From contig NBAZ01000038.1 of NCBI GenBank assembly GCA_002794735.1, positions 1 through 64,000 of the forward strand: a stretch of 64,000 nucleotides of DNA. The letters are read 5' to 3'. Each line of letters begins with the position of its first letter. The stretch's first letter is position 1. The position numbers and the translations under genes are program-made. The stretch comes from Pyrrhoderma lamaoense. Its lineage: Eukaryota > Basidiomycota > Agaricomycetes > Hymenochaetales > Hymenochaetaceae. Shown one piece after another: positions 11,039 to 23,565 of the stretch. The notes under the pieces were generated by a model. It made no database searches. It worked only from the letters and a program-made list of their open reading frames with translations, and had not been told where the DNA came from.

Positions 11039-14000
11039 CTACAATCCATAGAAACTACTCCGTCCAGAAGGATTATGCAAGCTCGTCTGTCCAATCTTAA
11101 CAACCCCAGCAGGGCATTCCTCCCTCACCAACCTCGGTCCTAACCCAAACCCAGACCCAAAGCCACTAGAATCCGGCGTCCCAGGCCGTCCACCAAAACT
11201 CAAGTCAACAGCGTCCAACAGCGGGCTGCGTGCGGGACCCGGAGAACTCGACAGCGGTCCTGGAGTAGCAACAAGTGCTCCGGCTCCGTTCACCCGAGGC
11301 GTCGACGGTACAGCGGCCATTCCTCCAGATCCGGGCTGGCAGGTCTGGGACTGGCTTGGAAGAGGTGAAGGTGGCGGAGCGGACGGAACTGATACTGGAA
11401 GGAATGACTCGGCAAACCATTCGTACCATACTTTCCCCCCACCGGTTAAACGCCATAGATCGACTCGAAGCTCAGCATTGCTTGGAAGGTACAGAGGTTC
11501 CTAGGTCGGAAGAAGTGTATATGAACTTTCCATGATCCAGAAGGAAAAAGAGTTGCGACTTACTTTTATCGGAAAGAAGCAAGGGAACCAGCTAAGCATG
11601 TCTTTGGAAATCGCGTCTTTGCGGTCAGGATGTATACTCAGCCCAATCCCATCATAAAGAACAGCTTCGAAGTAACCTGCAAATCCATGAAGAATTCCCG
11701 CATATGGAATAGAATAGGTTAATGACGCGTAACGAGCGTTATGACTATTTGTCAACGGTAGACCTTAAGATTAAAGTATTGAGTATAATCTTCTGTACCC
11801 CCATGTTTCAAACTTTGAATGAAATCATACCTCTCTCGTCTACAACGGTCTCTCTTCTGGGATGTTCAAACTCCCAGCACTGCTGGATCCGGCCACCACA
11901 TCTTCCACCGTGCTCAGGTCCAGACTTATCTCCACCAAGGAAATTAATTGACTGAAGCATCACGACGTAGGGAGTTTCTAATCCCCTTTCTTTATCCTTG
12001 TCTTTAGAATCTCTACTTCCTCCGGCTTCGTGATGAAGCTTGGCAGATTGTATAGGTGCAAGATATGCAGCATAAGAGGAAGGAATCGAAATTCCGTCAT
12101 CTAGTATCATGAGACTGAGCTCAATAACTGGAATTAAAAGATATGAGGGAAAAAATACAAATCCACACCTTTCAGGAAACGCATTGCTCCGTCAAGACAT
12201 TCCGGACTAAGCTCATTGTCACCAAACGAGCCCAGAAGCTCACTAACGAGAATATCCGCCTTCTCAGGCACCTCAAGGTGTCTCATGTCACCAAAGAGCA
12301 CCTTCACTTTATCCCCCATTCAGTTTGCAAGCGGTTCTGAAGGCTAATGGGGGATCACATGAGTTGGTCGTGTGACGGCATAAAAACACAACTTCCGTAC
12401 GTAACATAAGCACTAGGATTCTTCTCTATGGCATATATTAAAACTTCTCGTGACGCTCGCTCAACTGCTCTCAAGGATCGAGCAACAAGAGGCCCTCGCC
12501 CCGCACCGGCAACTGTAAGAACACTTCTTCGAGTCAATATGAATCGAATACTTAGCAAGCGAATGGAATACTGTACATTCGTTGGTCTTCTGGCATATCC
12601 GATAATGCCTTAAATACAGCCTAAATCCGGAGTCAGTCGCTAAGATTAATTCATTAATATCGGAACTCATTACCTCTTCATATTTTTGATACTTTACTGG
12701 ATCTCTCTCAAAGTTTTCATAGACCATGCTCGCAAGGTGATCCTGGAGAGGCTATTCCGCTAACCGACTTAGACATAGTCCTCATCGCAGTTTGAGGGGC
12801 TCCGAAATACGGCTTACCTGTAAGGGCATCTGTAAATAATCATGATATCCTTGTGCATAGTTTTCAATAGTATCCGCTTCTTGTGCACGTTTGTTGTGCA
12901 ACGAGCTTTTCTCTAGGTAACGTATATAATCAACGTATTTATCTTCAGTACCTTTTGCGTGTAGTTTTTCTCCGGTTCCAGACAAGATGATACAAGGATG
13001 TACCTAAGAGTTGTTAGCATCCTCTTCTACGGAAATTTTTAATTCAAAACACAAGGCCTACACGCATCATATTTTGTAAAAAGATTTGAGTGCCTTTTGG
13101 TAGTACGGGATATCCTTTGGCATTGGGTATGAAAGTCGAGGCAGGGAGAAATATGTATGATACGGGTTCGGCATACCATCGCGAGAGAATCCCTTGGGTA
13201 TTTGGTAACGGCATAGTGAGATCCAATGCTAAACGTACTTGTTAGCTTCTTATACATGGTAAATATTATAAAGAAGTTACCTAACGTGAGACGGGGGTTA
13301 TATGAACAGACTGTACGGATAGTGTCCCATGCTTCCCAAGTGCTACTGAGTTCGCCCACTGATGCCTGTACAGAGACATTTCTACGAAGATCAATTGTTG
13401 GGCTAATAGTTCCAGTGGAAATTCCAGGGCTCGGTGGGGGAGGGAAAGCGGGAGACATTGGAGGTATTGCGTCCAATGAAGATTTTCGTTTATTTGAGAG
13501 AAGATCTGGGTCATACAATGGTAGGCGAACTGTGAGCTGCATGTAAGGAGAGCTTTCCAGGCAAGCTCTAACAGCGCGACCATATGAAGCCGCATGAGCT
13601 CGTTCAACCGGTGGAGGTAGAATAACATATGACAAGCCAAGATAGGACGCATATGCTAACTCTTGTTTTAAGGCGATTTCACAGTCATGACGAACCCAAT
13701 CATCAGGTGAATCGAGTTCAAGCCAGTCTGATGCGATTCCAGTAACATGGTCGGTTTCTTCTGCTCTCTCTGTGTGAGAAATATCGCATAAACTGGTATC
13801 TAAGCGTAGACTTACCAAGACCGATTAAATTGCACTCTTCTACAAGAAATGTTGGTGCAGCCCTCCACCTCTCAGCCTTTTCTTCTAGTTCCTTCTCTTT
13901 TCTAGTTCTATCTTCTTCATCCTCTTCAAGACCATCTAGCATATTTTCTGTAGAAATTGAGCACATTGACTTCCATCGAGCATGCCATTTTTCATTGGTG

Positions 14001-14152
14001 ATAGAAACCGCAAACCCATCAAAGTGTCTACGACCTTCATCTTTTAGTCTAAGAAAAGGACTTGTTTGTCCTTGCCATTCATTTTCTACTACTTTTGAAA
14101 GGTCATCGTTCGTGATCAGACGAGCAATGGAACTTGAGTTTGTCCAAGACAT
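11039..14152 (-). CDS. PRMT5: Protein arginine N-methyltransferase 5 (PRMT5/Skb1/Hsl7)
   Basis: Type II arginine methyltransferase making symmetric dimethyl-arginine on histones, Sm proteins and other substrates, in nucleus and cytosol. The SAM-binding motif [13 protein letters not shown], the double-E loop [19 protein letters not shown] and [11 protein letters not shown] (holding the Phe tied to symmetric methylation) are all visible. The N-terminal TIM-barrel region ([20 protein letters not shown]) and the C-terminal beta-barrel ([20 protein letters not shown]) are also present, and the protein ends [11 protein letters not shown]. Exons on the minus strand: 13816-14152, 13281-13769, 13062-13228, 12818-13003, 12674-12742, 12401-12620, 12169-12343, 11831-12100, 11564-11744, 11039-11500, giving about 852 residues. 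Three one-base breaks are needed, near 12313-12317 (C5 run, G on the coding strand), 12551-12570, and the splice donor at 11831. About 95 extra Pro/Ser/Gly-rich residues sit just before the conserved tail. It is divergent from the S9 peptidase gene. Confidence 0.95.
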
Positions 14153-14478
14153 TTCTAATGGCTATGTTCGGCAAGCAGAAATAGGCGCGCGTTCTGCAAC
14201 TCACACCTACCTCGTTGCGCGCCACCACTTATCTATAAACGGTATGTCATGCACCAGTATGGCACGATCGATGACTTTTTTATAGGATTCATAGTTTTCT
14301 ACTTATATATTTCACCTCTCTGATTGACGTCAAAGTCTATATAATGTATTGACATCAAATTTAGAACAATAGTAAAAATCGATCAAATTCTTATAATTTT
14401 AAGCTTTGCCCACGCTATGCTTCTCAAGATGGCAAGCTTCGGTGTTTCTTTTTATCTTTATACATCGAGTAATCTCTC
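14153..14478. promoter_or_regulatory. Divergent intergenic promoter region, PRMT5 / S9 peptidase
   Basis: These 326 bp separate two start codons pointing away from each other, so the region should contain both promoters. An AT-rich stretch near 14330-14400 is the most plausible core-promoter area for the peptidase. I see no further defined motif. Confidence 0.5.
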
Positions 14479-16775
14479 ATGAAGACCGAAGAAACTGAGT
14501 CTTTCAGCCCAAGCAATATTGCAAAATCGGAGTCCATCAACGGTGTTGAACTCTCTCCGGATACTACTCAAGTCATCTACCATGTGAAGCCACTATATAA
14601 ATCAGGCGAGCACGGAACAAGTGCTATCTGGATAGCAGATACGGAAAAGGCTGATAGTGCGCGTCAGCTTACTTCTGGTCTATTTAACGATACTGCATCG
14701 CGTTTCCATCCTGACGGAAAGAGAGTGATATTTTTATCCGATCGTCATAAACTTGGAGGACCAAAACAACTGTATTCCATCAATCTTTCTGGCGGTGAAG
14801 CATCACCTCTCTTTGGGAAGGATAACAAGAAAAGTATTTCTTTATTCGAAATCTCACCGGATGGAAGATATATAGCTTACTTGAGTGCGAACGAACCTAC
14901 TAAAGAAGATGAAGAAAAAGAAAAGGATCGCGATGACGCACAGATATTCATCGACAAGCGTAACCATGAACACTTAAGAATCTTCACCTTTGCTACTGGT
15001 ACGATTTGGAATCCAGATAACGTAGGGGACGGCCACACCACCTCTCTCACTTGGGCTCCAGACAGCAAATCCATCCTTCTCTTAACACAAAGATCTGATG
15101 AACTGGAGTTTTCTCAACAGGCTGTTCAACTGAAGCGTTTCGATATTCTGACCTCACACATGAATGTGGTTGGAGCTTATACTCGGAGTCCACGAGGCCG
15201 TATACTCTACCTACCTTCTGGGCAGATAGTTGACATTCAGAGCTTTGAACCCTCTTATATATCTGATTCTAAGGCAATCTTCATACACGCCAGCGATAAC
15301 TTTACTACGACAAGCCGTTTATTTGGAGAAGTAGAAGACGCTGTGAGTCTGGTAAATGTGAGAAGCGATGGCTTAGTAGCTATTGAGATCGCCTCGGGAA
15401 TGGATACGAGTATAGCCTTGCTAGACACCGCAGGGAACAATCTTCTTGGATATTTACTCCACACAGGTCAAGAGGGAAGAGGATATGTCTCGTTCTCCTG
15501 GGATGTTCGGCGGAGATCCGATGATTCCTTTATCCTAGCTGGAGTACATAGTTCTGCATCTCATAGGGAACCACCAAATGTCTGGATACGCATTATAGAA
15601 GATCATACTCTACAAAAGGATAAAGCTCAACTTGAACCGAGTATTTTCACACTTAAGCTATCTAACCATCTTAATTGGATGAGCAGAGTTCCTAAAGTTG
15701 AAGTAAAGCACTATCGTTGGCAAGTAGAAGAGGCCGGCAACTCTATCACTCTACAAGGACTTCTGGTATTCCCGGAAAAGAGAGCTGCGCCGCATCCCAC
15801 TGTACTATTGATACATGGTGGTAAGTATCAGTTGCAAAATAAAGCATACACTACCAAGTAATACGTTACTGTTGATGCAGGTCCATACTCGTAAGTTGGT
15901 TCCTTGTTTTTCAAGAGTTGAAATAAGGAGTCCGGTTTAGCCGAGTAACTGGTAAATATACACCATCTTATTCGGACTGGAGATTTCTACTTGCTCATCG
16001 TGGTTATCTTGTTATTCAACCGAACTATCGCGGAGGTAAAAAGAAAATACATCTTAGCTACGAGCTCTTACGCTGATAATACTTTAAGGGCAAGGCTTCG
16101 GCCATGACTTCGCTCGAGCAGCACATGGGGGTATGGGTACGGTGGATTGGAAAGACTGTATGAGTATGCTTGATAGTGTAATTTCCGAAGGTCTGGCAGA
16201 TCCAAAGCGACTGGGAATAGGTGGTTGGAGTCAAGGAGGGTTTCTAACAGCATGGGGTGTCTCGCAGTCGAAGAATCTATTCAAAGCAGGCGTTATGGGA
16301 GCAGGAGTTAGCGACTGGGGTTCCATGGCAGCTGAATCAGATGCACCCGATTTTGAGGTAGGGTATAGAATTCATTCTTGATAAGCACAGAAACGACTGT
16401 TTAATTCTTTCCGGTAGGCAGACCTCGGCGGATGTGCCCCCTGGGATACCCAGAACCTAAGATGAGAGTCGATCTGCTTGGGAGTCCGATAGGCCATGTC
16501 AAAGATGTCGAAACAGCGATGCTTATAATACACGGGGAGAAAGATAAACGCGTCCCAGTAAGCCAAGGGATCGAATTTTTCCGCGGTCTTCGTAGACGAT
16601 CAAAATACCCAGAACGAGCTCAGTTAGTCATTTACCCGCGTGAGCCACACGAGTTAGTTTGATAATACATCATCCTAGTTACATATGCTAACAGTATAAA
16701 ACTAGCTTTAGGGAAAGAAAACACGCCGAAGATGTGATGAAGAGGGTTATTGAGCATTTCGATCGTTGGCTATGA
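14479..16775 (+). CDS. Prolyl oligopeptidase family (S9) serine peptidase, acylaminoacyl/DPP5-like
   Basis: About 671 residues with an N-terminal beta-propeller (repeated WAPDSKS, FHPDGKR and ISPDGRY type blades) and a C-terminal alpha/beta-hydrolase domain. Catalytic elements are the nucleophile Ser in GIGGWSQGGF, the Asp region HGEKDKRVPV, and the His in YPREPHE. HGGPYS before the domain core is typical of S9 oxyanion-hole segments. There is no signal peptide, suggesting a cytosolic enzyme that trims N-acyl amino acids or dipeptides. Exons: 14479-15820, 15881-15890 (10 nt), 15941-16035, 16089-16357, 16418-16652, 16712-16775. The sum is 2,015 nt, one base short of a multiple of three. This matches a single frame break near 16459-16466, where GCAPWDTQNL changes frame before LLGSPIGHVKDVE. 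The gene is otherwise intact, so I favour an assembly deletion over a pseudogene. Confidence 0.85.
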
Positions 16776-17039
16776 GATGTAAATATAGATCACTGGCATA
16801 AAGGGCCATATGAAAATTAGTATTAAGCAGCATAACAATGACTTCATATCGGTGAACGAGTTTTTGAAAGTTATATCAAGAATGAACAAGAATGCAGGAC
16901 ATTTGACAATATCTTGAGTAGATGTGTTAAAGATCATGAAATTGCAAAAACTAATGACTAAATAAGCCGATAAATTATCTACACCGATTATTCTTCATTT
17001 TCTATGTTTGATTCAATTGGTAAAAAAAAACTTAAACAC

Positions 17040-17121
17040 GACGCAGACAGGACTCGAACCTGCAGCCTCCTGATAACTCTGACAATCGAAGTCAGATGCG
17101 CTACCATTGCGCCACTGCGTC
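17040..17121 (-). tRNA. tRNA-Arg(UCG): tRNA-Arg (anticodon UCG) with 11-nt intron
   Basis: On the minus strand a full cloverleaf can be drawn. The acceptor GACGCAG pairs with CTGCGTC. There is a D-arm GCGC..GCGC, an anticodon stem TCTGA/TCAGG, and a T-arm GCAGG TTCGAGT CCTGT. The loop reads CTTCGA then A, giving anticodon UCG with a purine at 37. An 11-nt intron sits one base 3' of the anticodon, the canonical position. Mature length is 71 nt. The short variable loop excludes a Ser tRNA. Confidence 0.9.
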
Positions 17122-20100
17122 ATGTTTCAAAGAATCTTTTTCATAATAAATGTATGCAATATCCATATCATCTATTTTCAACATCTTCATTAAATCATTA
17201 TTGATTTTTACTTTTAGATATTATTAGATGACAGCGGATTCCTATATTGTCCCCCCTTCATTTGAAACAAAAAGTTCAGTAAACATAATACATGTATGTG
17301 TGTGGTACGCCTCAAAGGGACTACAGAATATCTTACCCAATTTTTAAACTTAGGACATGATACAAAAACTAGAAGCAAATGCCATCAAAGTTATTTCGTG
17401 ATTCTTCTTAATGATAGCACCTACTCATCTACGCTTCTTGCTAGAAGACGAGAGACTGGAGCTCGTCTCCGAGACATTCAATTATGCGAAAGAAACTCTC
17501 TTATCTACTGTCGCTTATCAGCAAGATCCCTGACTAGTTGAGAAGCTGGGTCTTACATGTAAATGGCAAAAACCGACTCCAGTTGCTAAGATTGGCTCCT
17601 GATACTTGTACGTGCATATTTTGTAGCACATACCATACATGCATCTGAACTGCAAGCACTGCCAGCATTACAATCAAGATATAACAACTTGAACTCACGG
17701 CTTTCATCATGTTGTCGGCAGTTCACTACATAATCCCTCAGGCTTCTTTTTACCTCAGTTCTGAGATCTATAGATACCAACGAAAGAAGACGATGTCCCC
17801 AGATAGCCTTAAGAAAACAAGAGCCCCTATGTTTCTGGAAAACAAACCGCGGAGATGACTCAATATGACCATGTACTGTGTCATTTTTTTTAAATGAATT
17901 TGGCGTAACAATATTACGACCAGCGTTCATTTCTACGTCAGCTCGGATAATACTAAATTATCATTACTGTCCTCAATACGATCGTATCCGGGAATATCGA
18001 CTCTGACTAAACCCGAAGTCAACAACGATCAGGTCGAGGCGCTGTCAATCCCAGTCGTTAATTAAAACGTTCAAGGGGGGTTACTAGACTCTTTGGGGTA
18101 GGGTTGCTTCTTGACTCGTCATCATCGTAAGAGAGTAGCCATCCCATTTAGAAAAAATTCTCACAAACCGTGATTCAGGGACAAAATAGAAGCCCCGTTG
18201 CAACATAACGGAAGAACGAGCTTTTAAACAAGAGGTTTTCCACCGAAGCAAAATAATGGTCTAACCTGAATTCAGTTAGGACATCACTCGCTCAAGGGTA
18301 TCTCTGTTTATCTTTTAGTTATTTGAGTTCATATAAACGGGCTACTAGCCATCTAGATTATGTGCGTGAACGCCCTTTTCCCTAGCACTAAGAAGCGATT
18401 AGCTGTTAATTCTATATATATGAGATATACTCAGCGGTCTATGATATGAAAAGCAGACGACACGTATTTTAATTTTCATTATACTCGAAAATATTTTATG
18501 ACAAGCTCCGTTATTACCCAAGTCTTCATCTTTGAAGGAGGCTCGAAGATCTTCTCAAAAATACGGACAACATTCGCCAACTCCCATGATCCCATTTACC
18601 TACTATCCCTAAACCCAAAGCCTTCATCACATCTCCTAGATAGCGAGAGAAGTCTACGGAGCGAGGCATCCAAAAATAAAAGGATATCCCACAAAAATGA
18701 CTCGTTGTGCTATCTCTACTTCCGAAATTGACGGATCCCCATTGACTAATTGAGATTAGTTCTCAGTCCATCGCAATCGTACTGAAGTCCCCATGCAGCC
18801 TTGATATTCTCTAGTAATCGGAGGAACGCACTATTATAACTGTCTTGGAATTTTCGTCATCCGCGAGAGCTAACAAAGGCATGTATATTTATATCAAAGA
18901 CACGACATTCATAGCAATTGATGCGAATACACGAGGACTCGTTGCGGTCGCAAAGAGGTCTAGTCCCCAAGAATCCGAAAAGGTTCGAGAAAAGAATTCT
19001 CGCATTTCCGTAATGATCCATGAACTTATACTCTTCTTTAGACAAAGTAACCGGTGGAAGCAAAGGGGAGAGAACAAGAAACTAGGTTTGATTCATGAAG
19101 TTTCTTCTTACATTCATTTGTACTTCCGCTCCTGCGGCCAAGGAGAATGAGGTGCTTTGTATGATCAATCACAACAGAAGGGAAAATAAAGCGAGCCTAA
19201 AGGACAATACATCATGTCTTGATATCTTCGCCGAAACAACAACGTCTTATGAGTATGTAAAATTGGAAGCTGCTCAAGTGTTTGCCATATACTTCTAAGA
19301 CGTGCATAAAAGCTCATGTATAGAAGTTCGTATCCGTCCTTGGTGATATGGCAACGATAACAATAGATCTCAACAGCTTTGTTTGTTGTGTAAAACTGTA
19401 CAGCATATGGAAGAAGAAGAAATAATAATACAATCAGATAATCAAATACCAAACAAATACACACACTCTATTCCCACGTTATCCCCGAAAAATTACAAGT
19501 AGTGTAAAAATAACTTTATAGTTTTTTTCTAATAAGATTAACGATTACAATAACTACATGTGCGGACCCTAACAAATTAAGATTCAAAGCCACCAAATCA
19601 GCCACTGACGCTTACTGGTGACTGACTCAGATACAAGTGTGTATTTCAAAAAAGAAAAAAGCCCAGACAAAATACGTGTAACGACGAGGCGCTCAAAGGC
19701 TCATCATCATCACAGATTCCCTTTATCTACATCTGTTAGACTTCGATCTATAATAAATGGTGTTACGTTGTCCGCTCCTATAATCATACAATCCATCAAT
19801 AGAAGGAAGGAATATAATAAAAAATGAATAAATCTAAGTAATACAAATACATATAATTTCTCTTTTATGTAGTCCCTTTTTCGTATTTTTTTTCTCCCTC
19901 CCGGATTCTTCGGAATAGAGAGAAGTACATAACCCGAATCTGGTTATTAGGCACCAACTTTCTGTAATTCTCCCATGTTCGACGCATCTTCGAGTCACTA
20001 CCGCACGAGAGAAAAACAAATAAGAAAAGAACTCCTTTTTTTTTTCTTTGATTCGTGTGTATGCCGAAACGTGTTGCAATTCCGGACATTTATAGGTTGG

Positions 20101-22395
20101 AAGGAAAAAATGGGAAAAAAATTATAATAATAAGTGAAGTTAACCTAACCTCCCCATCTAACTGATCAAAACTGATATCCCTCCCCCCCACCAGAGGCTC
20201 TCGTTCAATTACATGGAAGGACGGCACGGAATACACCGTAACGGACATAAACACGCACCATCCTCGAGAGTCAAATATTAGAGATAGAGATAGAGGGAGA
20301 GAGGAAAATAAGCAAAGAGACATGCTGGATTCGAACTCGGACCTTTCGGAGTATTATCCTAACAAAGACTGTCATCGAGATACACGTTTTCCCTCCCCCC
20401 CTCTTGGTCGATACTGCCAGCGAGAGAGAGAGAGAGAGGAAAGGGGGAAGGGGGAGATGAGATGGAAGATCGAATTTATTTTCAATCATATCCAAATACC
20501 CAGTTCTCATTTCTCCGTAAGAACATGCATGGGGGGGTGGATAATAGGAAGTTTAAGGGATACCATTCCCGAGTGCATGGCGAGGACCTCCTTCCTCTCG
20601 GTATCAGCATGTGGATGAGCCTCTCTCCCCTCGACTCCTAAGCCTAAATGCTGAGCCCAGGAAGGGGTTTTACTTACAAAAATAGGCGCTCGTGCATATA
20701 CACACGCTCGTAAGTACGTAGATTGAACACAACTACTAGCACCTAAACAACGCACGCACACATACACACATACACACACACACACACATAAACCTACGGA
20801 GTGGCGCCGCACGAAAGGCGATCTATACTAGAGCAATCCGCAGACTGGAAATAGAATAAGGTTTACCTATGATGTCTTCCGCATCCGCTACTTAAACCAT
20901 ATTCGTATTCATTTTCAAACCCAAATCTCCTTCTTTCATTCATTCAACCATCATATTCGTGCCCATAGATCCCGTCCTTTGTTTCCCCTCTCTCATTTCA
21001 TGTCGTATACTCAGCGGTAAAAGAATGCTAGAATCCTCAGAAGGGAGGAGTACACCTGTTCTTAGCTTCCCTTTCTAATCCTAAATCTCTCACATCCTCA
21101 CTCCACCCACTGCGTATTCCTACTTCTCCCCTGTCTGTCTCCCTCTTCTTTCCGCCATTTTCTGCTTTCACCTAATTTCTACTATCAATAGAATGTCAAT
21201 ATGATCTGGTTGCTTCTATGACTTCTTCTAGCCTGCACGCAGATTCAAACCTAAGTGGGATATGCCGAGGAATTCTTGTACTTCAATACATTTAATGATT
21301 TAATTGTTCAGAATAGGTACTTGCATATACATTGTATGACGGATGACAAGCTCTTATTCTCACAACTGCTCTTCCTTTTGCAAATGTTTGCAAGTGTGCG
21401 TGGACGGCAGCTTTAACACCAAGGAGCCGAAACATAGGTACCAGATCACCACCGCTGAGATCTCACGGATATAGGGACCGTAAGGCTCAGCAATAAACAG
21501 ATTTGAAAGAAAAATGAATTATACAATTAGTATACCCAGTTTTAATCACTTTTTTCGTAATTTATACTTTGACAGCCAGTCCGTTTTGTTCTACATTCAT
21601 CAGTGAGAAAAAAAAGTGAGACAATGTAAAAAAGAAGATGCATAGGGGAAGCGCGATCATAGGTCATAAGTCATAAGGCATATATACCCATACGTTTTAG
21701 TAAGGACACAAGGTCAGAGGAAAAGGAAGTAGAATAACCCCCGCTTTTTTTGAATGAAACCAAAGAGCAGAAGGAATATGAAACAAACGCGTCGGCATCT
21801 AGGAGGGAGAAAAAAAATAGGATCAAGATTGATGAAAGAAAGGGGATTTAAAATTAGTAATATATTCGACGCAGGAAGAGCGCGCGGCGAGTTCCCGCAA
21901 TATGAAAAAGAATAAAATTGTAAGAAAGAGTAAGAAAAGAAAAACTTAATAGGGATATGTTACAAAGGAACAAGAAGAGAAAGACGAATTAGTAAAAAAA
22001 GACAGGAGAGCCTGAAGGAATCGAGGAAAGTAGAGGTATAGGTGTTCAAGAACGGTAGAAAGAGTAAAGTAAAAGAAACAAGTTGTTAACACAAGCCGAG
22101 TATACCACATAAAAACGCAATAGTCCCTGTCCGTGGAGAGTTGGTTATTTAACGGATGAAGAGGATTGGAGGAGCTAGGAAAAGATAGGAAAAGGTAGAA
22201 TCATTAAGCGCGGATTGAAAGGGAGAGAGAAGAAATCAAGATGTGGGAAGAATATAACTGGAAATGGATTACGGGGGTTATTGATGACGTAGAAAGGTGA
22301 GCCTCGTAAAAGATGGCGAGTAAAAAAAATATCAGAAGGGAAGCGGTAGAACTTTTTGATACATCCACTAGAATTAGCTCATGTTCAAAGCACGT
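17122..22395. other. Gene-poor region of about 5.3 kb
   Basis: No supported gene. Only short, unrelated open frames occur. A minus-strand frame of 114 codons at 17586-17930 is the longest and has no recognisable domain. Simple repeats include an AG run near 20422-20438 and a CA run near 20757-20787. A tRNA-like remnant lies near 20310-20385. No transposase or reverse-transcriptase motif was seen. Confidence 0.55.
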
Positions 22396-23565
22396 TTACG
22401 CTCTCGCGAATACGAGCTCACACGCGCCGTCGGGACGGCATTCAACGCCCTGCAAAAGCGTGCGGCCTACTAAAAAGTCAACGCGCCTCACTCCCGCATC
22501 CCACTCCTTTTGGTTACCAGATGCTCTACATCGGTCTGTGTATGCTTCAGCGATTCGCTTTTGAGCAGAACTACCTGCTCCAAGTGCATCCCACTCTCTT
22601 CGGCTAACAGGGGTCCTTAAACTCTTGTATATCGAGTGAAGGACGTCCATATTCGTAAGAGCAGTGTGAGCTGGATCTGTACCACCCATACTCACAGCCT
22701 TCACTGCCCAACTACTTGCAAGAGAAACGCTGACAGAGCTAGAGGCGATCATAGGGGGAAGAGCAAGCGTCAACTCGGGTACAAATGGACGTGTCGCCGG
22801 AAGGGCAAGAGTATGAGGTGCTACCGGAGTTGGGGCAGCACGATTACGGCGCGTTATCGAAGCGAGGAAAGATTGTGAAGGTGGTGCAAAAATGTTATCG
22901 TGAGCGGGAGCACGCGTCACATCGTATAATACTGCTGGGTGGCCCTGGCTATATGCCAATGCACGGTGAACCTTCAGAGCAGGAACGAACGTAGTCGATG
23001 GCTTTCCCTGCCAAGTTTGACGACGTGAATTAGGAGGGCGGGACGTAGAAAGTTCCTTGACACGGGAAGCTTGCTCTCGCGATCGAGAGGAGGCGCGTCC
23101 ACGAGACCCATAGGGATCTGAACCAATGTCAGCGGGGACGACGGTGGCAAACTCAGGATGGTGACGACCAACTAGAGTTACCAATTTACAGTAGTCAAGT
23201 AGTGTGTGTGTGTGTATTCATTAGTTACAATTAACGTCAAAAATAGTGCCTATTGTACTCACGAGAGCCGCGTCTGCCACGAATATCCCTTTCACTTGAA
23301 TATCCATCATACCCATGGCCATGACCACTCCTACTACTACTAGAGGGTGCTTGCGTATATATTTGATGTGCTGGATGGCCATGAGAGGAAGCTGAACGTC
23401 TGTGAGGGGACGAACACGTTCTGGCTCAGAGTAAGCCGTACCGAGGGGAACAGCAATAGGTCCACCAATCGAACGTGAGCGTTGGCGCGCCATTGAGTCT
23501 TGCATCTGGGCTTGCGCATATGCGTAATCGGGGACACGACGAGAACCGTTAAGCATGATGAGCAA
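22396..23565 (-). CDS. DUF6699-type basidiomycete protein
   Basis: About 359 residues. The N-terminal half is basic and low in complexity (repeats of Ser, Arg, Gly, His). The C-terminal half matches what I know of the basidiomycete DUF6699 domain. It has HPAVLYDVTRAP, then LALPATRPFVPELTLALPPM, then NMDVLHSIYKSLRTPVSRRE with WDAL, and a final RRVDFLVGRTLLQGVE before the last strand CELVFARA. Function is unknown for the family. Exons are 23263-23565 and 22396-23171 with one intron of 91 nt. They sum to 1,079 nt, one short of a multiple of three. The missing base maps to the G4 run (C on the coding strand) at 23406-23409, where the frame changes into RRSASSHGHPAHQ. An alternative start lies three codons downstream at 23556. 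Confidence 0.8.

Noticed and set aside
12355..12570. A 26-nt mini-intron in PRMT5
   Set aside because: GT..AG ends exist and would restore frame, but 26 nt is far shorter than every other intron here. A single missing base fits the general pattern better.
20310..20385. tRNA gene on the minus strand
   Set aside because: A T-loop-like GTTCGAATCC and an anticodon-arm-like segment are present, but the T-stem and acceptor do not pair. At most a tRNA-derived relic.
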